A DNA stretch of 64,000 nt from Micromonospora olivasterospora (GCF_007830265.1 NZ_VLKE01000001.1:4650001-4714000); one strand, 5' to 3'; numbered from the stretch's first letter, positions 32,603-41,292 are shown. Made by a program: numbers and translations. The notes: generated by a model not told the origin, from the sequence alone.

Positions 32603-33929
32603 TCAGGCGGGGGTGGGGGTGCGGGGGGTGGGGTGGGGGTGGGGGTGGGAGGGGTGGGAGGGGTGGGAGGGGTGGGGGTGAGGGGGTGTGGGGGGTGGGG
32701 GTGGGGGTGTCGTCCAGGAGTTGCATGACCGGGGTGGCGGCCACCCCGTGCGCCACCACCGAGACCAGCACCACCAGCCCGACGGTGGCCCAGACCAGGT
32801 CGGCCTGCGGGAAGTCCAGCCTGGTCGTCGCGTACGCCACGTAGAAGAACGAACCGACGCCCCGGATGCCGAACAGGGCGATCACCCAGTGCTCCGCCGG
32901 CCGGCCCGGCGCGCCCCGCAGCGACAGCCACGCCGTCAGGGGCCGGACCACCAGGACGAGGGCCAGCCCGACCAGCGCCGCCGGCCAGGTCAACGGCGCG
33001 AGCAGGCCGCCGACCACGGCCCCGCCGAAGAGCAGCAGCAACAGGACGGTGAGCAGCCGCTCGGTCTGCTCGGCGAAGTCGTGCAGCACGGTGTGGAACT
33101 CGTGGGTACGCTCCGCGGCCCGGATCGCCCGCGCCGCCACGAAAACGGCCAGGAAGCCGTACCCGCCGGCGACCTCGACCAGCCCGTACGCCAGGAACGT
33201 GGCGGCCAGGGCCAGGAAGCCCTCGGCGTGCCGGGCCAGCCGCAGGTCGCGGGGGGCCCGGAAGAACAGCTTGCCGAGCAGCCAGCCCACCAGCAGCCCG
33301 CCGCCGACGCCGACGGCCAGCCTGTACAGCACGTCGACGGTGAGCCACCGGCCCAGCCAGTCGGCCGGGGCGGGCCCGGCGGCGGCGAGCGCGATCGCCG
33401 CGGACACGAAGGGGAAGGCCAGGCCGTCGTTGAGGCCGGCCTCCGAGGTGAGCGCGAAACGCACCTCGTCCTCGGAGTCCTCCACGTCGGTCGGCTCGCC
33501 GACCTGCACGTCGGAGGCGAGCACCGGGTCGGTCGGGGCGAGCGCCGCGCCGAGCAGCAGCGCGGCGGCCGGGACCAGCCCGGCCCACCACCAGCCGAGC
33601 AACGCCACCGCCGCGATGCACAGCGGCATAGCGACCCCCAGCAGCCGCCAGGTGGACGACCACCGCGCCCAGCTCAGCGGCCGGTCGATCTTCAGACCCG
33701 CCCCCATCAGCGCGACGATCACGCCCACCTCGGTGAGGTGCGTGGCGAGCTCCGGGTACGCCAGCGGATCGGGCCGGGGGAGCCCGATGGGGAGCAGGAA
33801 GATCACCATGCCCAAGCCGAGGAACGCGATCGGCATCGACAACGGCCGGCGTTCGAGCACCCGGGGCAGGACCCCGGCGAGCAGGGCACCCAGGCCCACC
33901 ACCGCGAACGCGACGTCTACCGGCTCCAC
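32603..33929 (-). CDS. Cation:proton antiporter (CPA family), 3' end disturbed in a G/C tract
   Basis: Integral membrane transporter with about 12 helices, from MEPVDVAFAVVGLGALLAGV to the helix VGLVVLVSVVAHGVAATPVM. The ion-binding region reads LGAALAPTDPVLASDVQVGE and LTSEAGLNDGLAFPFVSAAI, as in NhaP/KefB-type carriers. WVIALFGIRGVGSFFYVAYA is the conserved Arg-containing helix. After QLLDD (about 32706) the gene enters a C-rich tract coding for Pro repeats. In the frame as read there is then no stop until 31884, deep inside the convergent gene. A TGA at 32603-32605, just before the palindromic element, is one base out of frame and is the likely original stop. Confidence 0.82.
32606..32712. 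repeat. G-rich low-complexity tract (GGGTGGGGGTGGGA-type)
   Basis: The plus strand is over 100 bases of almost only G and T/A (GGGGTGGGGGTGGGGGTGG, GGAGGGGTGGGAGGGGTGGG), with more than a dozen G-runs. It could fold as a G-quadruplex and is prone to replication slippage. It encodes the Pro-rich end of the antiporter on the minus strand. Confidence 0.8.
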
Positions 33930-34041
33930 GACACCACCCTTCGGCCTCGCCCGCGCCGCCGCGGGCAGGTGGTGACGGACCTTGCCCCGTCCGCCGTCGC
34001 GGTATGCGCCGGTGTCCGGAATCGATCTTCCGACCGGGCGC

Positions 34042-34719
34042 TCAGGTCAGCTTGGCGATCGGAGAGTCCTCCAGCGCGTCCAGCAGCGCGGCCGGGTCGT
34101 CGTAGACGGCCACCGCGCCGGCCCCGGCAAGCTCGCCCCGGCTGGTGCCGCCGCAGGTCAGGCCGACGCAGGGGATGTCCAGCTTGCCGGCGGCGGCGAC
34201 GTCCCAGACCGAGTCGCCGACGAAGACCACCCGGGACGACTCCAGGCCGGACTGCTCCAGCGCCGCGACCAGGATGTCCGGCGCGGGCTTGCTGCGGTCC
34301 GCGTCCGCCGAGGAGGTGACCTCGTCGATCACGTCGTCGGCGGCGAGCGCCCGGCGCAGCGCGCCGACCTCGTGCTCGGCGGCGGAGGTGGCGAGCACCA
34401 CCCGCAGCCCCCGGGCGGCCAGCGTCCGCAGCAGGTCGGTGGCGCGGGGCAGCGGGGTCAGCCGCTCCCAGTACTCGGCGTACAGGCAGTCGTGGGCGTC
34501 GCGCAGCCGGCCGTCGGCGCTCCGGTCCCGCTCCGGTCCGAGCAGGTGGTCGAGGAGCTTGTCCGAGCCCATGCCGACGGACCGGTGGATCAGCGCCATC
34601 GGCACCGGCTGGTTGGCCTGGCGCAGGGCCTCCCACCAGCTGACCGTGTGCAGGTAGGTGGTGTCGACGAGGGTGCCGTCGACGTCGAGGAGGACTCCGC
34701 GGGGCTTCTCCGTGCTCAT
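34042..34719 (-). CDS. HAD superfamily hydrolase (phosphoglycolate phosphatase-like)
   Basis: A 225-residue HAD phosphatase. Motif I is GVLLDVDGTLVDT (nucleophile Asp, residue 12), motif II LRVVLATSAAEHE, motif III SKPAPDILVAAL (Lys, about 148) and motif IV VVFVGDSVWDVAAAGKLDIP (about 165). The cap is of the C1 alpha-helical type (WWEALRQANQPVPMALIHRS, VGMGSDKLLDHLLG). Substrates of such enzymes are small phosphate esters and cannot be assigned. A GCGT-N16-GGGTAG promoter lies directly upstream, so it may be stress-induced. Confidence 0.88.
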   Translation of the reverse strand: MSTEKPRGVLLDVDGTLVDTTYLHTVSWWEALRQANQPVPMALIHRSVGMGSDKLLDHLLGPERDRSADGRLRDAHDCLYAEYWERLTPLPRATDLLRTLAARGLRVVLATSAAEHEVGALRRALAADDVIDEVTSSADADRSKPAPDILVAALEQSGLESSRVVFVGDSVWDVAAAGKLDIPCVGLTCGGTSRGELAGAGAVAVYDDPAALLDALEDSPIAKLT

Positions 34720-34729
34720 GCGTCCCCTC

Positions 34730-34755
34730 CTACCCGGTCGGCGTCGCGGCGACGC
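34730..34755 (-). promoter_or_regulatory. Candidate SigB/SigF-type promoter (GCGT-N16-GGGTAG)
   Basis: On the minus strand, GCGT at 34752-34755 and GGGTAG at 34730-34735, spacer 16, eleven bases before the HAD gene start and just beyond the end of the phosphatase-kinase gene. Confidence 0.45.
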
Positions 34756-34759
34756 GTGC

Positions 34760-36882
34760 CTACGCCGGCGGAATGAGGATCTCGAACCAGACCGTCGAGC
34801 CGCGCACGGTCGGGTCGGTACCCCAGGCGTCGCTGAGCTGCTCGATCAGGCCGAGCCCGCGGCCCCGGCTGCTCAGCGTGTCCGTCTGTGGCCGGGTCAC
34901 CGTGCCCCGGGTGCCGGAGTCGGCCACGGACACCAGCAGCCGCTCCGGGCTGAGGTCGATGTCGACCCGGGCGGCCGTGCCGGCGTGCAGCAACGCGTTG
35001 GTGGTCAGCTCGCTGGTGCACAGCACGGCGGCACCCACCACCGACTCGGGCACCTGCCAGTCGGTGAGCTGCGCCGTCATCCAGTGCCGCACCCGGCTCG
35101 GTGCGGTCGGCTCCGCCGGCACCTCCATGCTCGCCGAGCGGCTGGGCATCAGCGCGTGCTCCACGGCGAGGACGGCGACGTCGTCCTCGGTCGCGCCCTC
35201 GACGGCGGCGGTGGCCACCGCGCACAGCGCCCGCGGGTCGCCGCTGGCCGCGCCGGCCACCGCGGCGGCGAGCCCGTCGAGCCCGGCGGTGAGGCCCAGC
35301 CGGCGCCGCTCCACCACCCCGTCGCTGAACAGCAGCAGCGTGTCGCCGGGGGCGAAGCGGACGGTGGCGGTGCGCGGGGCGCAGCCCAGCCCCAGGGGGG
35401 CTCCGGGCGGCACGTCGACGTACTCGGCCACCGGCTCGCCGCCGGGCGCGCACCGCCGCACCAGCGGCGCGGGATGCCCCGCGCTGGCCAGCGTGAGCAG
35501 TTCGCGGTCGGCGTCGATCACGCCGAACACCACGGTCACGAACAGCTCGTGGGTGCCGGTCTCGGTGCCGAGGCTGTCCACCAGGCGGTCGAGGCCGGCG
35601 AGTACGGCATCCGGGCGGGGGTCGGTCAGCGCCAACGCGCGCAGCGCCGCCCGGACCTGGCCCATCCGGGCGGCGGCCTGGACGTCGTGGCCGGCCACGT
35701 CGCCGAGGACGACGCCGAGCTGCCCGGTGGGCAGCAGGAACGCGTCGTAGAAGTCGCCGCCCGCGGCGTTGCCGTCGACGCCGGGATCGTACCGGGCGGC
35801 GATGCGCAGCCGGGCAGGTCGGGCAGCCGCGCCGGGAGCATGCTGCGCTGGAGCAGCTGGGCGGTGCCGTGCTGGGTCTCGAACCGGCGGGCGCGCTCGG
35901 CCGCCTGGCCGACCAGCTCGGCCGAGGCCGCCAGCAGGGCCCGCTCGGCGGCCGACCACGAATGCGTCCGGTGATGGCCGACGGTCAGCGCGCCGCGCAG
36001 CGCCGACGTGCGCAGCGGCTGGGCCGCCAGCGCCCGCACCTTCTGGTCGTGCCGGTCCGCGGCGATCTCGCGCAGCGGCTGGCCGTCACCGACGTACTGG
36101 GGCACGCCGCTGCGCGCGGCCGCGACCAGCGGGCCCGCGGCGTCGGCGGGCGACCGCCGCCACAGCGGAGGCAGCCGCTCGTCGGCCTCGTCGAGCAGCT
36201 CTCCGCGTACCCGGCGGACCATCCGCCACCCCGCGCCCTCGTCCACCCCGAAGGCGACCCGGTCGGCGTCGAACGAGGCGAGCGCGTAGCGCAGGGTCAC
36301 GCGGGCGACGTCGTCGAGGGTGAGGGTGCCGGCCAGCGCGGCGGCGAACTCGCCCAGGCTCTGCAACTGCTCGGTGACCTGGCTGGTCTCGGCGGCGATG
36401 GTCAGCACCCCGACGACGCGTCCGGCGCCGTCGCGCACGGGGGAGTGACCCCGGGTGAAGGCGGCCTGCTGCCGGGCGTCGGGGCGGCGCTGGTCGTGCG
36501 GGAGGACGGCCTCCCGGTCCAGGAACGACTCGCCGTGCCGGTACGCGCGCGTGAGCACGTCGCCGACGCCCGGCTCGTGCCAGGAGTCGGCGAACACCTC
36601 CGCCGCCGGCCGGCCCATCGCCGCCGGGTGCCGGTCGCCGATCAGCGCCGCGTACCCGTCGTTGTACAGCAGCAGGAGGTCCTCGCCGTAGGCGAACGCC
36701 ATCGGCACCGGGGAGGCGAGCACCAGGTCCACGACCGCGCGCACCGCCGGGTCCCAGCCCTGCCGCGGGCCGAGCGCGGTGCCGGCCCAGCCGGGACCGG
36801 GAACGACGCCGGCCGCGTCGGAGCCGGTGGCCTCCCCGGCGGGCGTGGTGGGCGTGGGGACGCGCCCGACGGTGCCTGGCAT
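34760..36882 (-). pseudogene. PAS-GAF-SpoIIE phosphatase with C-terminal HATPase domain, one frameshift
   Basis: Multi-domain stress-signalling protein. An N-terminal PAS (LASPVPMAFAYGEDLLLLYN, residues 52-71) is followed by a GAF domain (FAAALAGTLTLDDVARVTLR to LVGQAAERARRFETQ). Then a SpoIIE-type PP2C (ARYDPGVDGNAAGGDFYDAF, VVLGDVAGHDVQAAA, LLLFSDGVVERR, ATEDDVAVLAVE) and finally an RsbW-like HATPase_c (SELTTNALLHAGTAARVDID, SRGRGLGLIEQLSD). One C is missing near 35812 (GGCTGCGCATC should read GGCCTGCGCATC); restoring it gives 708 codons. Such proteins dephosphorylate STAS anti-anti-sigma factors in partner-switching control of SigB/SigF-type sigma factors. Confidence 0.85.
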
Positions 36883-37033
36883 GTCCGCAGCCTAGCCGGA
36901 GCGTGCGCCGAACGGTCCGAGCGCGTCGCCGACCGGTGTGGGACGGCCACCGGCCCGGTCGGGTGCCGGTGACGCCAGGGCAGGTCAGCACCACTTTCGG
37001 AGGAGATGTCGGGAAATTCGGACGGATCGGGCC

Positions 37034-37058
37034 GCGTGTCGTCCGACGGGCCGGGTAT
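37034..37058 (+). promoter_or_regulatory. Candidate SigB/SigF-type promoter (GCGT-N15-GGGTAT)
   Basis: GCGT at 37034-37037 and GGGTAT at 37053-37058, spacer 15, 35 bases before the ATG of the mechanosensitive channel gene. Confidence 0.5.
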
Positions 37059-37093
37059 GCGCCCGCCGAAGTCCATGCGACAGGAGGGACACC

Positions 37094-37948
37094 ATGCCGA
37101 CAACCCTCGCGGTCGGGCAGGTCAACATCGGGGCCGCCCTGACCGACTTCTGGAGATCAGTGCTGCTGTTCGTCCCGAGGGCCGTTGCCTTCATCGTGAT
37201 CCTCGTGGTGGGCTGGCTCGTCGCCAGAGCGGTGCTCAAGATCGTGGACAAGGTGCTGGAACGGGTCGGGTTCGACCGGTGGGTGGAGCGCGGTGGCGTC
37301 AAGCGGGCGCTGGAGCGCACCAAGTACGACGCCAGCAGCATCCTGGCGCGGTTGGCGTACTACGCCGTGCTGCTGTTCACCCTGCAGTTCGCCTTCGGCG
37401 TGTGGGGTCCGAACGCGATCAGCGACCTGATCCGGGGCGTCGTCTCCTGGCTGCCGCGGGCGTTCGTCGCGATCGTCATCGTGGTGATCGCCGCCGCCAT
37501 CGCCAACGCCGTACGCGACCTGGTCACCGGCGCGCTCGGCGGGCTGTCCTACGGGCGGTTCCTGGCCGACGTGACGGCGATCTTCATCCTGGCGCTCGGC
37601 ATCATCGCGGCCCTGAACCAGGTGGGCATCGCCACCACCGTGACCACCCCGGTGCTGATCGCGGTGCTCGCCACGGTGGCCGGCATCCTGGTCGTCGGCG
37701 TGGGCGGCGGCCTGGTGAAGCCGATGCAGAGCAGGTGGGAGAACTGGCTGAACCGCGCCGCCGAGGAGTCCCGGGCGATCCGGGAGCGCCGGGAGGCCGA
37801 GGCCGCCGGGCGGGGCGACGTGGAGCGGCAGATGGCCGACCGGGCGGCGGCCGAGCGCGCCCGCGCCATGTCGCACCCGGAGTCGATGTCCGGGGCCCGG
37901 GGCGGCCGGGGCGAGGAGACCCAGCAGTTCCCGCGCCCGACCGGCTGA
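37094..37948 (+). CDS. Mechanosensitive channel-like membrane protein (conserved TM helix family)
   Basis: A 284-residue protein related to small mechanosensitive (MscS) channels. Five helices are visible: SVLLFVPRAVAFIVILVVGW, LARLAYYAVLLFTLQFAFGV, AFVAIVIVVIAAAIANAV, FLADVTAIFILALGIIAALN and PVLIAVLATVAGILVVGVGG. Two 'TM helix' repeats, each ending in a KVLERVGFDRW- or DLVTGALGGL-like segment, replace the full MscS beta domain. The last 70 residues are a charged cytoplasmic coil (ESRAIRERREAEAAGRGDVE). ATG follows the ribosome site CAGGAGG. With a stress promoter upstream, a role in osmotic stress is likely. Confidence 0.85.
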   Translation: MPTTLAVGQVNIGAALTDFWRSVLLFVPRAVAFIVILVVGWLVARAVLKIVDKVLERVGFDRWVERGGVKRALERTKYDASSILARLAYYAVLLFTLQFAFGVWGPNAISDLIRGVVSWLPRAFVAIVIVVIAAAIANAVRDLVTGALGGLSYGRFLADVTAIFILALGIIAALNQVGIATTVTTPVLIAVLATVAGILVVGVGGGLVKPMQSRWENWLNRAAEESRAIRERREAEAAGRGDVERQMADRAAAERARAMSHPESMSGARGGRGEETQQFPRPTG

Positions 37949-38098
37949 GCCGGAGCGGGAGCAGGGGAGGGTGTCCGCGCGGGGGCGCGGGCGCCCTCCC
38001 GCCGTACGGGCGGGACGGGTCGGGGACCGAGGGACCGGCGCGGGCTCGGCGGGACGGGTCGGGAACGCCGGCGGGCGACCCGCCGGTCGGCGCGGGGC

Positions 38099-38473
38099 TC
38101 AGCGGGGCGGCGCGGCCGGGGGACGGGCGGGCAGGGACTCCGCCAGCGCGCAGACCGCCAGCAGCCGGGTGAGCAGCCAGTCCGGCTCGGACCAGTCGGT
38201 CGGCCCCTGCGGGGCGCGCCAGCCGTGCTCCCGGGCGGCCGACCGCACGCCCTCGACGTACCCGGCGAGCGCGGCGCGGGTCAGCGGCCGGGCGTCCCCG
38301 TCGAGGCTGTCGCGTACGGCCGCCGCGTGCTGGTCGACCTCGGCGAGCAGCCCGGGGCGGGCCGCCGCGGCGGCGAGCCCGGCGGTGCCGAGGGAGGCGG
38401 CCAGCGCGGCGAGGACGGCGTCGGCGGAGTCCGTGACGGCGGGGGTCGCCACCCGGTTGAACGGCACACGCAT
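38099..38473 (-). CDS. Conserved actinobacterial protein, possibly DUF6401 family
   Basis: A 124-residue soluble protein. The most conserved-looking part is DAVLAALAASLGTAGLAAAA, ARPGLLAEVDQHAAAVRDSL and ARPLTRAALAGYVEGVRSAA, followed by a tail with two Trp (DWSEPDWLLTRLLAVCALAE). The pattern 'HAAAVRDSL' resembles a family labelled natural-product-related DUF6401, but I cannot confirm this by eye. ATG 38473 is the family-like start (MRVPFNRVATPA). Function unknown. Confidence 0.6.
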   Translation of the reverse strand: MRVPFNRVATPAVTDSADAVLAALAASLGTAGLAAAAARPGLLAEVDQHAAAVRDSLDGDARPLTRAALAGYVEGVRSAAREHGWRAPQGPTDWSEPDWLLTRLLAVCALAESLPARPPAAPPR

Positions 38474-38655
38474 GAGGATCGAGGCTAACCGGCCGCCGGC
38501 GGGTGCCGCCTCGGCCCTCCGGCCGGTACCGGGTCCTCCACCCATCGGTCCGACCCCCGGCCGAGGGGATTGACCCGGTCGCGGCGGGGCAGAAGGGAAA
38601 CCGTGGCGCAGGAGGGGAAACGCGAACCGCGCAGCCGACACGGGTGGAGGTACGG

Positions 38656-39102
38656 ATGGGACGGCAGGACGGACCCGACGAGCGGCACCGCCGGCCGGCG
38701 GGGGTGAGCGACGCCACGGTGACCGCCCTGGGCAAACTCAGCGAGGCGCTGGAGGCGATCGAGCGGGCGCGCGGGCACCTGTACTCGCTGCACCAACTGG
38801 TCGGCCACGCCGACCTCATGCTCGACGACGCGGTGGCACGGTTCCGCGAGGCCGGGCACGACGCGATCGCCGAGCGGATCTCGACCGACCTGCTGGGCCG
38901 CAACGTGATCGCCGGCCGGTGGACGTTCCAGATCGTCGAGGACTTCGACGACGGCTACTACGCGTTGTTCCGGGACGTCGACCGGCAGGCCCGCGAGGAG
39001 TTGGTGGGCGGCCGGCGCCACCTGTACGAGGCGGAGATGAAGGAGCGGCGGCGCACCCGGGGCCGCCCGGGCCACGAGGCGCGCCCGGGCGCGGCGGGCT
39101 GA
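38656..39102 (+). CDS. Conserved hypothetical protein
   Basis: A 148-residue protein widespread in Actinobacteria without known function. The core is GKLSEALEAIERARGHLYSL, HQLVGHADLMLDDAVARFRE and then AERISTDLLGRNVIAGRWTF followed by QIVEDFDDGYYALFRDVDRQ. It is helical with an aromatic-rich late segment and a basic Arg/Gly tail. GGTGGAGG is the ribosome site. A GTG at 38704 is an alternative start. Divergent from the gene at 38099-38473. Confidence 0.7.
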   Translation: MGRQDGPDERHRRPAGVSDATVTALGKLSEALEAIERARGHLYSLHQLVGHADLMLDDAVARFREAGHDAIAERISTDLLGRNVIAGRWTFQIVEDFDDGYYALFRDVDRQAREELVGGRRHLYEAEMKERRRTRGRPGHEARPGAAG

Positions 39103-39130
39103 GCCCGATCCGGGGCGCTGCCGCCGCAGG

Positions 39131-39343
39131 TCAGTCCGAGGAGCGCGCGCCGGCCGTGCGGCGCCGGGCGGCGTCGTCCGCGATGATCAGGGTGGCCACC
39201 ATCAGGGCGACGCAGAGGCTGAACAGCCACGAGTCGTCGGAGACCAGCTTGGCGGCGATCGGCGCCTGGACGGCGGCGAGCAGGAAGCCGAGCCAGGCGA
39301 GGCGGCGCTGACGAAGGGTGAGGAAGCCGGAGCCCTGTTGCAT
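39131..39343 (-). CDS. Small two-helix membrane protein (70 residues)
   Basis: The basic N-terminus (TLRQRRLAW) is followed by two membrane helices, LGFLLAAVQAPIAAKLVSD (partly polar) and WLFSLCVALMVATLIIADD, and an Arg-rich end. No known domain. Convergent with the hypothetical gene before it. Divergent from the MFS gene, with a 160-bp gap in which I see a leaderless -10 (CAGGAT at 39493-39498) for the MFS side. Confidence 0.65.
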   Translation of the reverse strand: MQQGSGFLTLRQRRLAWLGFLLAAVQAPIAAKLVSDDSWLFSLCVALMVATLIIADDAARRRTAGARSSD

Positions 39344-39524
39344 CCCGAAAGTCTTACGCGGCGGCCCCTGATCGCCGTCAGCCCATCTGGCGATTCTGGC
39401 TGACCTGTCCGTTCTTCTGACCGTTCAGCCCGCGATTCTTGTCGTTTCGGGGAGGCGGCTATCGGGGCGGAGCCTCCTGCCAGAACTGGGGCAGGATGGT
39501 GCCCCGTGGCCCCCTCCCAGCCCT

Positions 39525-40940
39525 GTGCCTCCCCGCCCCGGGCCTCCCGCCCCGGGCCTCCCCGCCCGGGCCTCCCCGCCCCGGGCCTCCCCGCCCCGGG
39601 CCTCCCCGCCCCGTGCCGCCCTGCTCCTGCTCGCCTACCTCGCGTTCGCGAGCCTCGGCCTGCCCGACGGGCTGCTCGGCGTCGGCTGGCCGTCCATCCG
39701 CGCGGACCTGGGCGTGCCGATCGAGGCCGTGGGTCTGCTGCTCACCGCGGGGAGCACCGGCTACCTGACCTCCAGCGTGCTGGCCGGGTTCACCCTGGCC
39801 CGCCTCGGCGTCGGCGCGCTGCTCGCCGGCAGCACCCTGCTGACCAGCCTCGCCCTCACCGGCTACGCCACCAGCCCCGCGATGGCCGTCACGACCGGCT
39901 GCGCGCTGCTGCTCGGCCTGGGCTCCGGCGCGATCGATTCCGGACTCAACGCGTACGCGGCCGGGGCGTTCGGCGCGCGGCACATGAACTGGATGCACGC
40001 GTTCTTCGGCCTCGGCGTGGCCGCCGGCCCGCTGATCCTGACGGGGGTGCTCAACGCCGGCCTCGACTGGCGCTGGGGGTACGGCGTGGTCGCCGCCGCC
40101 CAGCTCGCCCTCGCGGCCGCGTTCGCCCGGACCGTGCGGGCCTGGCGGAACGGCCCTCTACGCCGCCCGGCTGCAGCCCGGACAGAGTGGGCAACTGCCG
40201 AGGGCGCCGTTCCTGCAGCTGCTCGTCCCGCGCGGCACCGTCACCCCCGGTGGCGCCGGGACGCTCGGCACCGGGGACGCCGTCCGCTTCCTCGCCACCG
40301 GTGGGCAGCGGGTCACCGGGCGCCGGCGGGGCCGTACGGGGACCCACCTGCACCCGCGGCCACCCCGGCCCGGGCCCGCGACACGCTGCGTCTGCCGACG
40401 GTCTGGCTGGGCGCGGTCGCCTTCGTCGTGTACGTGGCGATCGAGATCGGCACCGGACTGTGGGCGTTCCTGCTGCTCACCGAAGGGCGAGGGCTGACCG
40501 CCGGGGCGGCCGGCGTGGCCCTGTCCGGCTACTGGGCCAGCCTGTTCGTGGGGCGGGTCGTGCAGGGGATCGGGGCCGAGCGGCTCGGGCCCGGGCGGGT
40601 ACTGCGCGGCAGCCTGCTCGGGATGGCCGCCGGGGCGGCGCTGGTCGCCCTGCCCGCGCCCGCCTGGGTCGCGGTGAGCGGACTGCTGGTGCTGGGCTTC
40701 GCCGCCGCCCCGGTCTACCCGCTGCTCACCCTCAACACGGCCGAGCGGGTGGGCGCCGCGCACGCGGACCGGACCATCGGCGTGCAGACCGCCGCCGCCG
40801 GGCTGGGCGGATCGGTGGTGCCCACCGGGATCGGGGTACTGCTCGGGCGCACCTCGGTCGAGGCGCTCGGGCCCGCGCTGCTGGTGCTCGCCGTGGCCCT
40901 GGTCGCCCTGCACCGGGTGGCGTCCCGCCCGCTGGCCTGA
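39525..40940 (+). CDS. MFS transporter with a foreign segment in its central loop
   Basis: Twelve-helix major facilitator (drug or sugar efflux type). The first half reads LLLLAYLAFASLGLPDGLLG, then WPSIRADLGVPIEAVGLLLT through AAAFARTVRAWRNG (about residue 208). The second half starts DTLRLPTVWLGAVAFVVYVA and ends LLVLAVALVALHRVASRPLA. Between them, residues about 210-270 are an Arg/Ala/Pro-rich string (RRDARHRGRRPLPRHRWAAG) that resembles no transporter. In another frame the same DNA encodes pirin-type cupin sequence (see 40148-40330). The N-terminus is a GC-repeat slip region: GTG 39506 in another frame has a leaderless -10 (CAGGAT) and may be the true start. Confidence 0.78.
   Translation: MPPRPGPPAPGLPARASPPRASPPRASPPRAALLLLAYLAFASLGLPDGLLGVGWPSIRADLGVPIEAVGLLLTAGSTGYLTSSVLAGFTLARLGVGALLAGSTLLTSLALTGYATSPAMAVTTGCALLLGLGSGAIDSGLNAYAAGAFGARHMNWMHAFFGLGVAAGPLILTGVLNAGLDWRWGYGVVAAAQLALAAAFARTVRAWRNGPLRRPAAARTEWATAEGAVPAAARPARHRHPRWRRDARHRGRRPLPRHRWAAGHRAPAGPYGDPPAPAATPARARDTLRLPTVWLGAVAFVVYVAIEIGTGLWAFLLLTEGRGLTAGAAGVALSGYWASLFVGRVVQGIGAERLGPGRVLRGSLLGMAAGAALVALPAPAWVAVSGLLVLGFAAAPVYPLLTLNTAERVGAAHADRTIGVQTAAAGLGGSVVPTGIGVLLGRTSVEALGPALLVLAVALVALHRVASRPLA
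39538..39615. repeat. Tandem CCTCCCCGCCCCGGG repeats at the MFS start
   Basis: About five units of 14 or 15 bases. Because both lengths occur, the repeat array moves the reading frame between the likely leaderless GTG at 39506 and the body of the transporter. Slippage here would switch the N-terminus in or out of frame. Confidence 0.7.
40148..40330 (+). pseudogene. Out-of-frame remnant of a pirin-type C-terminal cupin inside the MFS gene
   Basis: In the frame starting at 40141 the DNA reads GTALYAARLQPGQSGQLPRA, PFLQLLVPRGTVTPGGAGTL and GTGDAVRFLATGGQRVTG without a stop. This matches the pattern of pirin/YhaK-like C-terminal cupins (LYAARL-x-PG-x-x-x-x-LP-x-AP then V-x-RG then GDAVR). It lies exactly where the loop between helices 6 and 7 should be and is not the transporter frame. 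I read it as an inserted gene fragment that kept the MFS frame open. It is not a copy of the pirin gene at 24626-25612. Confidence 0.65.
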
Positions 40941-40990
40941 GCCCCCGGGCGTACCGCGCCTCCCGTCCGCCTGTCCGCGGGCGGACAGGT

Positions 40991-41251
40991 TCACACGTCC
41001 GGGCCGGTCCGTCCCGTCGTCGACGGCCGGTACGCCCGGTCGGCGTCGGTCCGCTCACGCTCCCGCTCCGGGGGCGCCGCGCCCCGGTCCACCGCCTCCG
41101 GGCCGTGCCCGAACGCCGACTCCCCGCCCGCGTCGCCGGCGGTCACGTCGTCGGCCTGCCCGTCGGGCGTCGACCGGGCGATCGCCCGGTCGAGCTGCTC
41201 CAGGGGAAGGTCGGCCTCGTCGCGCCACACGTGGCTGTCGCTGTCCGTCAT
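40991..41251 (-). CDS. Small hydrophilic, acidic protein of unknown function
   Basis: An 86-residue protein with no hydrophobic segment: MTDSDSHVWRDEADLPLEQL, ARSTPDGQADDVTAGDAGGE and RGAAPPERERERTDADRAYR. Composition is disordered-like, rich in Asp/Glu/Arg/Gly, as in hydrophilin-type stress proteins. Two SigB/SigF-type promoters in tandem lie directly upstream, one of them (GTTT-N15-GGGTAC) near-perfect, so strong stress induction is expected. The TSS from the proximal one would be a few bases before the ATG. No family recognised. Confidence 0.68.
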   Translation of the reverse strand: MTDSDSHVWRDEADLPLEQLDRAIARSTPDGQADDVTAGDAGGESAFGHGPEAVDRGAAPPERERERTDADRAYRPSTTGRTGPDV

Positions 41252-41260
41252 GCTCTCGCG

Positions 41261-41285
41261 GTACCCCGGCCCGGTGATCGCAAAC
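41261..41285 (-). promoter_or_regulatory. Strong SigB/SigF-type promoter, proximal (GTTT-N15-GGGTAC)
   Basis: On the minus strand, GTTT at 41282-41285 and GGGTAC at 41261-41266, spacer 15, ten bases before the ATG at 41251. Best match in the window to the stress consensus. Confidence 0.65.
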
Positions 41286-41292
41286 GGCCGGG

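Noticed and set aside
32606..32712. A small gene in the G-rich tract
   Set aside because: All frames give Gly/Val/Pro-only strings; it is low-complexity DNA belonging to the antiporter end.
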